Position numbers and translations under genes: made by a program. From Chitinophagaceae bacterium (GTDB lineage Bacteria; Bacteroidota; Bacteroidia; Chitinophagales; Chitinophagaceae), in contig PMSV01000023.1 in the NCBI GenBank assembly GCA_003168265.1, positions 570,001-634,000 of the forward strand: a stretch of 64,000 bases of DNA. The letters run 5' to 3'. The notes under the pieces were generated by a model. It was not told where the DNA came from and searched no databases. It saw only the letters and a program-made list of their open reading frames with translations. This document shows positions 46,235 to 53,678 of the stretch, one piece after another (the stretch's first letter is position 1; the number at the start of each line of letters is the position of its first letter).

Positions 46235-46615
46235 TTATTTTCTGACCCTGAAAACAAAATGTTTATGGAAAAGAAAATTATAGCTTACACTCAATGTGGA
46301 AGCGACAAGGACCTTGGAAACAATATAATTGAACTTGAGCCTCTCTGTTAATAAGTAGATCAGGGCCGTACTTAAAATCAGATAAACCAGCCATACCAAT
46401 AAATATTTAAGGACCTGCTGGCGAACCCTTTCATCACCTGCTTCAAAGACCCAATTCCTGCTGATTAGGAAATGAGTGATCGCTCCCGATACAGTTCCAA
46501 ATATAGTCCCAAGCAGGTACCAACAACCGAATACCTGTACAAGCAGGATGGTGATCAGAAAATCGACTGCCGTGGCAATGATCGAAGAGGTCTGCGCTTT
46601 TAGAAAGGTAAACAT
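46235..46615 (-). CDS. GtrA-family small membrane protein
   Basis: A 126-residue protein with four membrane segments and the GtrA pattern SSIIATAVDFLITILLV near residue 10, then GTVSGAITHFLISRNWVF near 40. GtrA-like proteins are thought to help flip lipid-linked sugars across the membrane. Its start codon directly follows the TAA of the PgpA-like gene. In this operon it may move an inositol lipid or its precursor across the inner membrane; this is inference. Confidence 0.85.
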   Translation of the reverse strand: MFTFLKAQTSSIIATAVDFLITILLVQVFGCWYLLGTIFGTVSGAITHFLISRNWVFEAGDERVRQQVLKYLLVWLVYLILSTALIYLLTERLKFNYIVSKVLVASTLSVSYNFLFHKHFVFRVRK

Positions 46616-47086
46616 TTAATGAAGCTTTATCCGGGTGACTATCCCCAGGATCAGGTTGGTATATATTCCTGCCAGCACATCATCGGCCATGACCCCCCAG
46701 CCTCGCGGTAGGCTTTCCATTCTTCTTATATACAGCGGTTTAACGATATCAAAAAAACGAAAAAGCAGAAAAGCCGCCAGAAAGGAATAGATGTTTGGAG
46801 AAAGAAAAAGCAGGGAAATACACATCCCCGCAGATTCGTCAATTACCACCCTATGGCTATCCTCCCCCCAATCTTTTTCTACCAAATTTGCAGTCCAGAC
46901 CCCGATCACAATAATCAAGACTGTTGTGAGTAAAAAGATCAGATCCCGACCCTGGTTAATGACCATCGCTGCAAAATACCAGGCAATGACCGTGATCCCG
47001 GCTGCGAAGGTTCCGCCTCCCTTCAGAAAACCAGTTCCAAACAGAGAGCTGATGATTTTTGCAGCCCGGATCTTCATTTGTATCAT
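46616..47086 (-). CDS. PgpA-like phosphatase, predicted phosphatidylinositol-phosphate phosphatase
   Basis: A 156-residue membrane phosphatase of the PgpA family. Visible are GTGFLKGGGTFAAGI near 17 (compare the GxGxxPxAPGT start of PgpA), VVIDESAGMCISL near 83 and the acidic WGVMADDVLAGIYTNL near 130. PgpA proper removes phosphate from phosphatidylglycerol phosphate. Located between inositol-phosphate synthase and the CDP-alcohol transferase, it more likely removes phosphate from phosphatidylinositol phosphate. Its ATG touches the stop of the synthase gene. Confidence 0.82.
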   Translation of the reverse strand: MIQMKIRAAKIISSLFGTGFLKGGGTFAAGITVIAWYFAAMVINQGRDLIFLLTTVLIIVIGVWTANLVEKDWGEDSHRVVIDESAGMCISLLFLSPNIYSFLAAFLLFRFFDIVKPLYIRRMESLPRGWGVMADDVLAGIYTNLILGIVTRIKLH

Positions 47087-48412
47087 CTATAAAGCTTCTA
47101 CCAGGTCCTGGTAATAATCCAACCCCAGGTGTGTGATCAGGTCTTCTCCCATGATATGCCTAAGCGTATTCTGCAACTTGATGTGCTGTTTGAAAATATC
47201 ATGCATTGGCCTAAGTCCCGGAGCCGTCTGGGGAGACTTGAAATAAAAGGAAAGCCATTCCTGGATCCCGCTCATATGCGCCCTTTTGGCCAGGTCTATG
47301 AACAAAGCAAGGTCCAGGACCACAGGTGCAGCAAGGATCGAATCCCGACATAGAAAATTGATCTTTATCTGCATAGGATAGCCAAGCCATCCGAAAATAT
47401 CGATATTGTCCCAGCTCTCCTTATTGTCCCCATGAGGAGGGTAATAGTTGATCCTCACCTTATGATAGAGCTCCCCATAAAGTTCGGGATTGAGTTCGGG
47501 CTGGAGAATATCTTCCAGCACGCTTAGTTTGGACACTTCCTTGGTCTTAAAATTTTCCGGGTCATCAAGCACCAGTCCGTCCCGGTTACCCAGGATATTG
47601 GTGGAGAACCAGCCCCTGATACCCAGGGCCCTGGCATGCAGGCCCGGAGCAAGGATCGTTTTCATCAGGGTCTGCCCTGTCTTGAAATCCTTACCCGCAA
47701 TAGGGGTCTGAGTCAATTTGCTTAGCTCCAAAAGAGCAGGAATATCGCAGGTGAGATTAGGCGCTCCATTTGCAAATGGAATCCCGTTTTTGATCGCTGC
47801 ATAAGCATAGATCATGCTGGGAGAGATCAGCGGATCGTTCTCAAGTAGGCCTTCTTCGAAACTGGCAAGGCTCTCATGTACAGGCGCCTGCTCGATATAC
47901 TTCTCCGTCGAACCGCACCAGACCATTACTGTCCGGCTGCAATTGTTGCTGTTTCGAAAATTTTCAATATCCTCTGCGACCATCTCAGCGAGCTCCAATT
48001 TCGTTTTTGCCTGTTTCACATTCGTGCCATCGAGATTTTTTACGAAATCCCTGTCGAAGACCGCCTTCATCGGAACAAGGGCCTGTAAATCCGGCCTAAT
48101 GGCGGAGAGCAGACCCGGTTCAAGCACTTTTGCCTTCGAAGCCGCTTCATAAACATTATCATCATAGATATCCCAGCCTCCGAAAACGATATCATTCAGA
48201 TCAGTAAGCGGCAGAAAATCCTTAATAAGCGGAATCCGGTTCTCCGTTCTTTTGCCCAGCCTGATCGTACCCATCTGAGTGAGAGATCCAATGGGCTGAG
48301 CATAGCCCTGGCGGATAGTCTCTACTCCTGCGATGAGCGTTGTTGCAACGGCACCAAGCCCCGGGATCAGAATGCCGAGTTTGCCTATTGCAGGTTCAAT
48401 TTTTTCCTTCAT
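47087..48412 (-). CDS. ino1: myo-Inositol-1-phosphate synthase
   Basis: A 441-residue NAD-dependent synthase that turns glucose-6-phosphate into inositol-1-phosphate. Visible are the Rossmann motif LGILIPGLGAVATTLIAG (about 12-29), VMVWCGSTEKYIEQAPVH near 163, NGAPNLTCDIPALLELS near 217 and AGKDFKTGQTLMKT near 238, all typical of the Ino1 family. It starts 27 bases after the potassium-channel gene and ends at the start codon of the PgpA-like gene, so it sits in the same operon. It supplies the head group for the lipid genes downstream. Confidence 0.93.
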   Translation of the reverse strand: MKEKIEPAIGKLGILIPGLGAVATTLIAGVETIRQGYAQPIGSLTQMGTIRLGKRTENRIPLIKDFLPLTDLNDIVFGGWDIYDDNVYEAASKAKVLEPGLLSAIRPDLQALVPMKAVFDRDFVKNLDGTNVKQAKTKLELAEMVAEDIENFRNSNNCSRTVMVWCGSTEKYIEQAPVHESLASFEEGLLENDPLISPSMIYAYAAIKNGIPFANGAPNLTCDIPALLELSKLTQTPIAGKDFKTGQTLMKTILAPGLHARALGIRGWFSTNILGNRDGLVLDDPENFKTKEVSKLSVLEDILQPELNPELYGELYHKVRINYYPPHGDNKESWDNIDIFGWLGYPMQIKINFLCRDSILAAPVVLDLALFIDLAKRAHMSGIQEWLSFYFKSPQTAPGLRPMHDIFKQHIKLQNTLRHIMGEDLITHLGLDYYQDLVEAL

Positions 48413-48439
48413 GGTTTGATTTATTTAAAGATTTAAGCT

Positions 48440-49435
48440 TCAATTCTGCCTTTCCAATTCCTGTTTTTGCGGCGCTTCCTTGACGACTTCTACATATTTG
48501 TCCAGCTTATCCAATTGAAGAATGGTCGTATTCTTGTCCTCGCTTTCCCGGTACATAGGTACAAACTTGGCATTGAATACCACTTCATCATATGTGTAGG
48601 ACGTACGTTGCAGCACAATATTTGAATACACATCATCAAAACCGCGGGTCAGCACATAAATTTCAAGATCGGCATTCTTCATCTCCTCCGGACCAAAGCC
48701 GTAGAGGGGGCTATTTTCATCCAGGGCATGGACTACCGTAAAATTCATGGGCAGGCTGTCTACCCGGTGACGTTCCAGGTCCAGGTTAAAAAATCTAAAT
48801 ACAGTCTTGTCATTTTCAATTTCCTGGAAAGCAACTGTGACTTTCACCTCCAGATCGGTAAGCACATGTTCATCTTTATAGGAAGCAAAGCGGAACATAA
48901 GGGCCATTTTGTCCTGGTAAGGGCTGATCAGGGCCTTTTCGCTGAACATGAGAAAGGATTGGGGCTTCGAAAAGCGTCCATATACCAGACCGGTAAAAGC
49001 CGCCAGTGACAGGAAACCCGAAATCGCTTCGATCGATGCCACAAAGTTTGCCATATCACCCACCGGATTCACCCTTCCATATCCAACTGTGGTAAAGGTC
49101 TCCGTACTGAAAAAATAGATCTCTTTAAATTTCTGCCATTGGGTGGTGGCGATCATGCCGGCGAATTCACCCGGCCCGATAAAATAATAACAGATACTGA
49201 AAAGCACATTGATCGAAAAATAGAAAACCACTACGATAAAAATAAATCTCCAAAGCGGCATGGTAAGCATCCTGTGGAACATGCTGAAACGATCCCAGAC
49301 AGGAAGTCCTTCCTTGCGAAGGTTGAAGCTTCCATCCCGGTTGACAAAACGACCGCCAACATTGTTGGTGCTCGTGCCAAATCCAGTGTCATTATTGACT
49401 TTGGAATTCGCGCTTACCCGACGGTGATGTGCCAT
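48440..49435 (-). CDS. Inward-rectifier potassium channel (Kir/KirBac family)
   Basis: A 331-residue channel. Two membrane segments (about 62-85 and 128-155) flank the pore with the selectivity filter TVGYG at 116-120 (STETFTTVGYGRVNP). A slide-helix region precedes the first segment (GLPVWDRFSMFHRMLTMP, split from LWRFIF). The cytosolic immunoglobulin-like domain follows from about 160 (FSEKALISPYQDKMALMFR, then LPMNFTVVHALDENSPLYGF), as in KirBac. It conducts K+ across the inner membrane. It is the first gene of the minus-strand run that continues into the inositol-lipid genes. Confidence 0.92.
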   Translation of the reverse strand: MAHHRRVSANSKVNNDTGFGTSTNNVGGRFVNRDGSFNLRKEGLPVWDRFSMFHRMLTMPLWRFIFIVVVFYFSINVLFSICYYFIGPGEFAGMIATTQWQKFKEIYFFSTETFTTVGYGRVNPVGDMANFVASIEAISGFLSLAAFTGLVYGRFSKPQSFLMFSEKALISPYQDKMALMFRFASYKDEHVLTDLEVKVTVAFQEIENDKTVFRFFNLDLERHRVDSLPMNFTVVHALDENSPLYGFGPEEMKNADLEIYVLTRGFDDVYSNIVLQRTSYTYDEVVFNAKFVPMYRESEDKNTTILQLDKLDKYVEVVKEAPQKQELERQN

Positions 49436-49450
49436 GGATTCTTTCTTTAA

Positions 49451-49458
49451 TGCAAATC
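49451..49458 (-). promoter_or_regulatory. Candidate -7 element for the Kir/inositol-lipid operon
   Basis: TAGATTTG on the minus strand fits TAnnTTTG and ends 15 bases before the Kir ATG. No clear TTTG at the expected upstream distance. Confidence 0.4.
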
Positions 49459-49603
49459 TAACTTCTCTTGGATAAAGAAATTCAGTTTATATATTTAAAA
49501 TAAATACCATATAACTAACAGTTGCAGTATTCAAAATATTTTATTTTCTTTATCGTTACTTATTTGAAAACCGATCCCAAACTTAGAATCCGACCCGAAC
49601 CCC

Positions 49604-49687
49604 ATGAAAAACTCGCATATCCCCTTTATTGGCATTGTTGTACTATCCCTTATTTTATTGTATTGCCTGGTGGCACTCATTAGCTAA
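49604..49687 (+). CDS. Candidate 27-residue single-membrane-segment peptide
   Basis: ATG at 49604 opens MKNSHIPFIGIV, then VLSLILLYCLVALIS, ending in TAA at 49685-49687. The whole length is one hydrophobic helix, similar in size and style to KdpF-type peptides, but no kdpABC genes are present. It overlaps the 3' end of the opposite SprT-like gene by eight bases. Short hydrophobic frames arise by chance, so confidence is low. Confidence 0.3.
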   Translation: MKNSHIPFIGIVVLSLILLYCLVALIS

Positions 49688-50312
49688 GACCCACTTGCCC
49701 TGCCCTTACTTCATAAAGCGGACTAAACAGATAAATCCGCCTGGTTGCGATTTCGTGACATTCAAAGCGCTTGCGCAGTTTTTTGCCTTTACGGAAAACA
49801 CGCTGGTCATCGGTTTGAAACAAATGCCCCTCCGGAATTTGCTCCACGGTAAATAGTCCTTCAGACAGGGGATCGTATTTCCTCAGCGCCCGGGTCAGGT
49901 TATCATCTGCACAGGAACTGGCTGGCAGATCGTGAATTGTTTTCTTAAAGGCAGCCAAAATATCTTCCGGAAAAATGTTCAGCTTCAAAAATGCGCCAAG
50001 CATCCCCGCATAGATGAATTTCCATTCCTTTCCATGTGCTTTGACCCGGTGTCCAAAACGCATGAAAGTGAGCAGGTGGGCGAGTTCATGGATCAGGGTG
50101 ATCAGGAAGGCAAATTTATTCAGGTTGCCATTGACACTGATGCGATGGTTCTTCCCATCGATCGCACTTCGATAATCGCCCAGTACGGTTTTCCGCTCAC
50201 GGGTGATCGTCAGATGCACTTTGTATTCATGGAGATAAGTAAGGACCAGTTCGGAAGCCCCTTCCGGAATGAATTGATTAAGGTATTCGAGCGGCGCTTC
50301 CTTCTTAGGCAT
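49680..50312 (-). CDS. SprT-like zinc metalloprotein
   Basis: A 210-residue cytosolic protein with the zinc motif HELAH in ITLIHELAHLLTFMRFG near residue 87 and a following KAHGKEWKFIYAGML, as in SprT-like domains. The C-terminal CADDNLTRALRKYD, then FRKGKKLRKRFECHE, is where the family has a zinc ribbon; here the usual CxxC pairs are not evident. SprT-like proteins include DNA-protein crosslink proteases; bacterial roles are unclear. It overlaps the preceding membrane-protein gene by eight bases. Confidence 0.8.
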   Translation of the reverse strand: MPKKEAPLEYLNQFIPEGASELVLTYLHEYKVHLTITRERKTVLGDYRSAIDGKNHRISVNGNLNKFAFLITLIHELAHLLTFMRFGHRVKAHGKEWKFIYAGMLGAFLKLNIFPEDILAAFKKTIHDLPASSCADDNLTRALRKYDPLSEGLFTVEQIPEGHLFQTDDQRVFRKGKKLRKRFECHEIATRRIYLFSPLYEVRAGQVGLS

Positions 50313-50697
50313 TTTTCTTCTTCTCTTTATTTAATCTCATTGCAATCCTCACTTCCACAAAAGTATAAATGAAATAGAGCCCGAAAAATCCAAGGATTGC
50401 GGTCTTGCTTATCGGTTTGACCATAAATGCATAGATCATTACGGCAGCCATGCAGATAAGCATTTTACTGATCATGGCCATATAAACCATCCTCATAAAA
50501 GCCTGGATATTGCCAGCTTCGATAGCCTTGCGATAAAAGCGAAAGGAAACCAAGGCGGCGGCCAGCAGTACCAGGTTGCCGGAAAGAAGGGCCCCGGAGA
50601 TTCCCCGCGAAGCGGGATATAAATAATATAAAATAAGCAGGGCCAGACTAAAGCCTAAGAAAATATAAAATACGGGCCTGAAGGCAAATTTATTCAT
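50305..50697 (-). CDS. Small four-helix membrane protein
   Basis: I use the ATG at 50697 (MNKFAFRPVFYIFLGF). The open frame upstream of it is the antisense of cphA and not coding. The 130-residue product has four hydrophobic segments (about 8-28, 35-52, 72-93, 100-118) and a lysine-rich C-terminal end (NKEKKKNA). I cannot name a family; the size resembles ATP-synthase I-like or other small assembly proteins. It is coupled by overlap to the SprT-like gene and divergent from cphA. Confidence 0.68.
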   Translation of the reverse strand: MNKFAFRPVFYIFLGFSLALLILYYLYPASRGISGALLSGNLVLLAAALVSFRFYRKAIEAGNIQAFMRMVYMAMISKMLICMAAVMIYAFMVKPISKTAILGFFGLYFIYTFVEVRIAMRLNKEKKKNA

Positions 50698-50702
50698 GCG
50701 CA

Positions 50703-50710
50703 CAAATTTA
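50703..50710 (-). promoter_or_regulatory. Candidate -7 element, possibly for leaderless transcription
   Basis: TAAATTTG on the minus strand ends only five bases before the ATG at 50697. If real, the transcript would start at or within a base or two of the start codon. No good -33 partner. Confidence 0.35.
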
Positions 50711-50752
50711 AGGGGATCAGGTTTAGAAAATCTTGGCTGCCAGTGATAAAAT

Positions 50753-50765
50753 AGGTAATTTACCT
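50753..50765. promoter_or_regulatory. Palindrome upstream of cphA, possible operator
   Basis: AGGTAA-T-TTACCT is a perfect six-base inverted repeat around one base, 19 bases before the cphA ATG and within the divergent intergenic region. It may be an operator or leader hairpin; there is no regulator gene beside it. Confidence 0.3.
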
Positions 50766-50784
50766 GGAGTCCAAAGCTACTGTT

Positions 50785-53472
50785 ATGAAGATACTTGAAA
50801 TCAAGGCCCTTCGCGGGCCCAACTACTGGAGCATCCGCCGTCCGAAGCTCATTCAGATGAAACTCGACCTCGAAGAAATGGAGGAGCGTCCTACTAACGC
50901 CATACCGGGATTCAGGCATCGCCTTGAACAAGTATTTTCCGGCATGTACGAACATCGCTGCAGCGTAGGAGAACCGGGTGGCTTTTTCCAAAGGGTCGAC
51001 GAGGGAACCTGGATGGGCCATGTCATCGAACATGTGGCCCTGGAACTCCAGAGCCTTGCAGGCATGGATGCAGGCTTTGGGCGAACCCGTGGAACGGGTA
51101 AACAAGGAGAATATTATGTGGTTTTCACTTATATCGAAGAAGACGCCGGCGTCTATGCAGCCCGGGCGGCCGTGCGAGTTGTACAGGCCATTGCCGATGG
51201 AATTCCGGTTGACCTGGCCGGCGATATCCAGCAAGATATCCAAAGATTAAGGGAAATCAGGGAAGATACGAGGATGGGGCCATCCACCGGCTGCATCGTG
51301 GAGGAAGCAGCAAAAAGAGGAATACCCTATATACGCCTCAACAAGCAATCACTAGTCCAACTGGGCTATGGAGTGAACCAGAAAAGAATACGCGCAACGA
51401 TTGCCAGCACCACATCATCGATCGCAGTCGATATCGCCTGTGACAAGGAAGAAACAAAGAACCTGCTTGAAGCGGCTGAAATTTCCGTTCCGAAGGGGCT
51501 CATCATTCGCACTGAGGAAGGGTTAAAAGATGCAGTGGATCGCCTCGGCTATCCCATCGTCCTTAAGCCCATCGATGGGAACCATGGAAAAGGAGCAACC
51601 ACAAATATTATAAACTGGACACAGGCATTGACCGCCCTTGCGGCCGCGCAGAAATATTCCAGATCCGTCATCTGTGAAAAATTCATCGTAGGATTCGATT
51701 TCAGGGTATTGGTCATAAACTCTAAGTTTATCTGTGCCGCTCTTCGTACACCGGCTTCCGTAATCGGAGACGGAGTACATAATATTAGCTGGCTCGTAGA
51801 AGAAGTGAACAAAGACCCCCGACGCGGTTATGGACATGAAAAAGTGCTTACCCAGATCAAGATTGATGAGTTCAGTACAAAGATGCTGGATGAGAAGGGA
51901 TATAACATGGAGACCGTTCCGCTTAGAGGCGAACTTGTGCTTTTGAAACCTACAGCCAATCTCAGCACCGGCGGAACTTCCACCGATGTGTCGGATGAAG
52001 TGCATCCGGTAAATATCTTCATGGCGGAACGCATTGCAAAGATCATCGGTCTGGATATCTGCGGCATCGACATCATGGCACCCGACCTGCGCAGCCCGAT
52101 CAACGAAAACGGGGGAGCCGTGCTCGAAGTCAATGCCGCTCCCGGATTCCGGATGCATATCGAGCCCTCCAAAGGACTTCCCCGAAATGTGGCCGAACCC
52201 GTCGTAGACATGCTCTATCCAAAGGGAACCAATGGCAGGATACCTATCATCGCCATCACCGGCACCAATGGTAAGACCACAACCACCCGTCTCACTGCAC
52301 ATATCGTCAAGACAGCCGGTTATAAGGTCGGATTCACCACTTCCGATGGGGTCTATATTCAAAACCAGATGATGATGAAGGGAGACTGCACGGGACCTAT
52401 CAGTTCCCAATTCGTGCTGAAAGACCCCACCGTGGATTTTGCAGTATTGGAATGTGCACGCGGAGGTATCCTCAAATCAGGCCTCGCTTTTTCAAACTGC
52501 GATATTGCCGTTGTAACCAATGTTACCGCCGACCACCTGGGCCTCGGAGGCATCGATTCCCTGGAACAAATGGCAAAGGTCAAGAGCGTGGTACCAGAAA
52601 CTGTCTTCAAACATGGATTCGCGATCCTGAATGCTGATGATGATCTTGTTTACGGCATGAAGAGAAATCTTGATTGCAATATCGCTCTGTTCAGCATGGA
52701 CGAAAACAATCCCCGTATCCGTGAACATTGCAATGAAGGCGGGATCTCTGCTGTTTATGAAAACGGTTATGTTTCGCTTTTAAAAGGGAATTGGAAGATC
52801 AGGATCGAAAAGGTGACCGAGATACCTCTGACTTTCGGCGGGAAGGCCATTCATAATATAATGAATACCCTGCCTGCTGTGCTCTCCACTTATCTTTTTA
52901 GAAATATTAAGGTTGAAGACATTCGGTTAGCGTTACAAACCTTTATTCCCTCTCCGGTCCAAACCCCCGGCAGGCTCAATCTTTTTCAATTCAGGAATTT
53001 TGAATTTCTTGTGGACTTCGCCCATAACCCCGCCGGACTCGAGCTACTCTGTGATTTTGTGAGTAAGATGGACGGATATCCAAAGATCGGCATCATCAGC
53101 GGAACCGGTGACCGAAGGGATGATGATATCCGCGAACTCGGCCGGATCTCTGCCAGGAATTTCGATGAGATCATCATCCGCCAGGATAAGAACCTCCGCG
53201 GCCGAACCGCCGAGGATATCATCCGCCTGCTTGTTCAGGGAATCGATGAAACAAAGACCAGGGAAATACCTTTGAGCATCATACCTAACGAGAAAGACGC
53301 GATTATTTATGCTTATAATAATGCGCCCTCCGGGTCGCTCATTACTATCATGTGCGATGTGGTGCCGGACGCGCTGGAATTTATTAAGGGGTTGAAGGAG
53401 CAGGAGGATAATGGAGAGGGAAGAGAAGTTGCTTTAGACGGCAGGCCTGTCGAGATACAGAATATGGCCTGA
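50785..53472 (+). CDS. cphA: Cyanophycin synthetase-like ligase
   Basis: An 895-residue two-domain ligase. An N-terminal domain (about 1-160, with LRGPNYWSIRRPKLIQM and EPGGFFQRVDEGTW) is followed by ATP-grasp (about 190-480: YPIVLKPIDGNHGKGATTNI, EVNAAPGFRMHIEP) and a Mur-ligase domain (about 485-860) with P-loop ITGTNGKTTTTRL at about 490-502 and AVLECARGGILKSGLAF. This is the CphA layout, which adds Asp and then Arg to build cyanophycin, a nitrogen store. No cyanophycinase or isoaspartyl peptidase is next to it, so the product in this organism may differ. Length is normal. Confidence 0.9.
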   Translation: MKILEIKALRGPNYWSIRRPKLIQMKLDLEEMEERPTNAIPGFRHRLEQVFSGMYEHRCSVGEPGGFFQRVDEGTWMGHVIEHVALELQSLAGMDAGFGRTRGTGKQGEYYVVFTYIEEDAGVYAARAAVRVVQAIADGIPVDLAGDIQQDIQRLREIREDTRMGPSTGCIVEEAAKRGIPYIRLNKQSLVQLGYGVNQKRIRATIASTTSSIAVDIACDKEETKNLLEAAEISVPKGLIIRTEEGLKDAVDRLGYPIVLKPIDGNHGKGATTNIINWTQALTALAAAQKYSRSVICEKFIVGFDFRVLVINSKFICAALRTPASVIGDGVHNISWLVEEVNKDPRRGYGHEKVLTQIKIDEFSTKMLDEKGYNMETVPLRGELVLLKPTANLSTGGTSTDVSDEVHPVNIFMAERIAKIIGLDICGIDIMAPDLRSPINENGGAVLEVNAAPGFRMHIEPSKGLPRNVAEPVVDMLYPKGTNGRIPIIAITGTNGKTTTTRLTAHIVKTAGYKVGFTTSDGVYIQNQMMMKGDCTGPISSQFVLKDPTVDFAVLECARGGILKSGLAFSNCDIAVVTNVTADHLGLGGIDSLEQMAKVKSVVPETVFKHGFAILNADDDLVYGMKRNLDCNIALFSMDENNPRIREHCNEGGISAVYENGYVSLLKGNWKIRIEKVTEIPLTFGGKAIHNIMNTLPAVLSTYLFRNIKVEDIRLALQTFIPSPVQTPGRLNLFQFRNFEFLVDFAHNPAGLELLCDFVSKMDGYPKIGIISGTGDRRDDDIRELGRISARNFDEIIIRQDKNLRGRTAEDIIRLLVQGIDETKTREIPLSIIPNEKDAIIYAYNNAPSGSLITIMCDVVPDALEFIKGLKEQEDNGEGREVALDGRPVEIQNMA

Positions 53473-53489
53473 GAGTGGTTGCAAATTCA

Positions 53490-53521
53490 TTTGGAACATG
53501 AGCTTCATGAGCCTAATTTTG
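53490..53521 (+). promoter_or_regulatory. Promoter of tRNA-Gln
   Basis: TTTG (53490-53493), 20 bases, then TAATTTTG (53514-53521): an exact fit to the Bacteroidota primary sigma pattern TTTG-N19-21-TAnnTTTG. The tRNA starts 35 bases after the -7 element. The best promoter match in the window. Confidence 0.75.
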
Positions 53522-53556
53522 CAGGCCTTTATATGGTCCTAATGGGACTCTTGGAT

Positions 53557-53627
53557 TGCCCGATAGTATAATGGTAGTACGACAGATTTTGGTTCTGTTT
53601 GTCGAGGTTCGAATCCTCGTCGGGCAA
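53557..53627 (+). tRNA. tRNA-Gln (anticodon UUG)
   Basis: A 71-base cloverleaf. The acceptor stem TGCCCGA pairs with TCGGGCA, the anticodon stem ACAGA with TCTGT around the loop TTTTGGT (anticodon TTG, Gln), and the T arm is CGAGGTTCGAATCCTCG. The D arm has the short AGTATAATGGTAGTAC form. The discriminator base is A and CCA is not encoded. It has its own promoter and terminator. Confidence 0.95.
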
Positions 53628-53641
53628 CCTGATAAATCTAC

Positions 53642-53678
53642 AATGCATTGTAATTTAAATATTTACAATGCATTTTTT
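53642..53678 (+). terminator. Rho-independent terminator of tRNA-Gln
   Basis: AATGCATTGTAA (53642-53653) and TTACAATGCATT (53663-53674) form a perfect 12-base stem with a nine-base AT loop, followed by a T run. It starts 15 bases after the tRNA. Confidence 0.8.

Noticed and set aside
50698-51243. Long minus-strand frame extending the small membrane protein gene upstream
   Set aside because: The extra 182 codons are antisense to cphA, whose frame is well supported by motifs; the ATG at 50697 gives a natural membrane protein.
53557-53630. Encoded CCA end on the tRNA
   Set aside because: The bases after the discriminator are CCT, so CCA must be added enzymatically.
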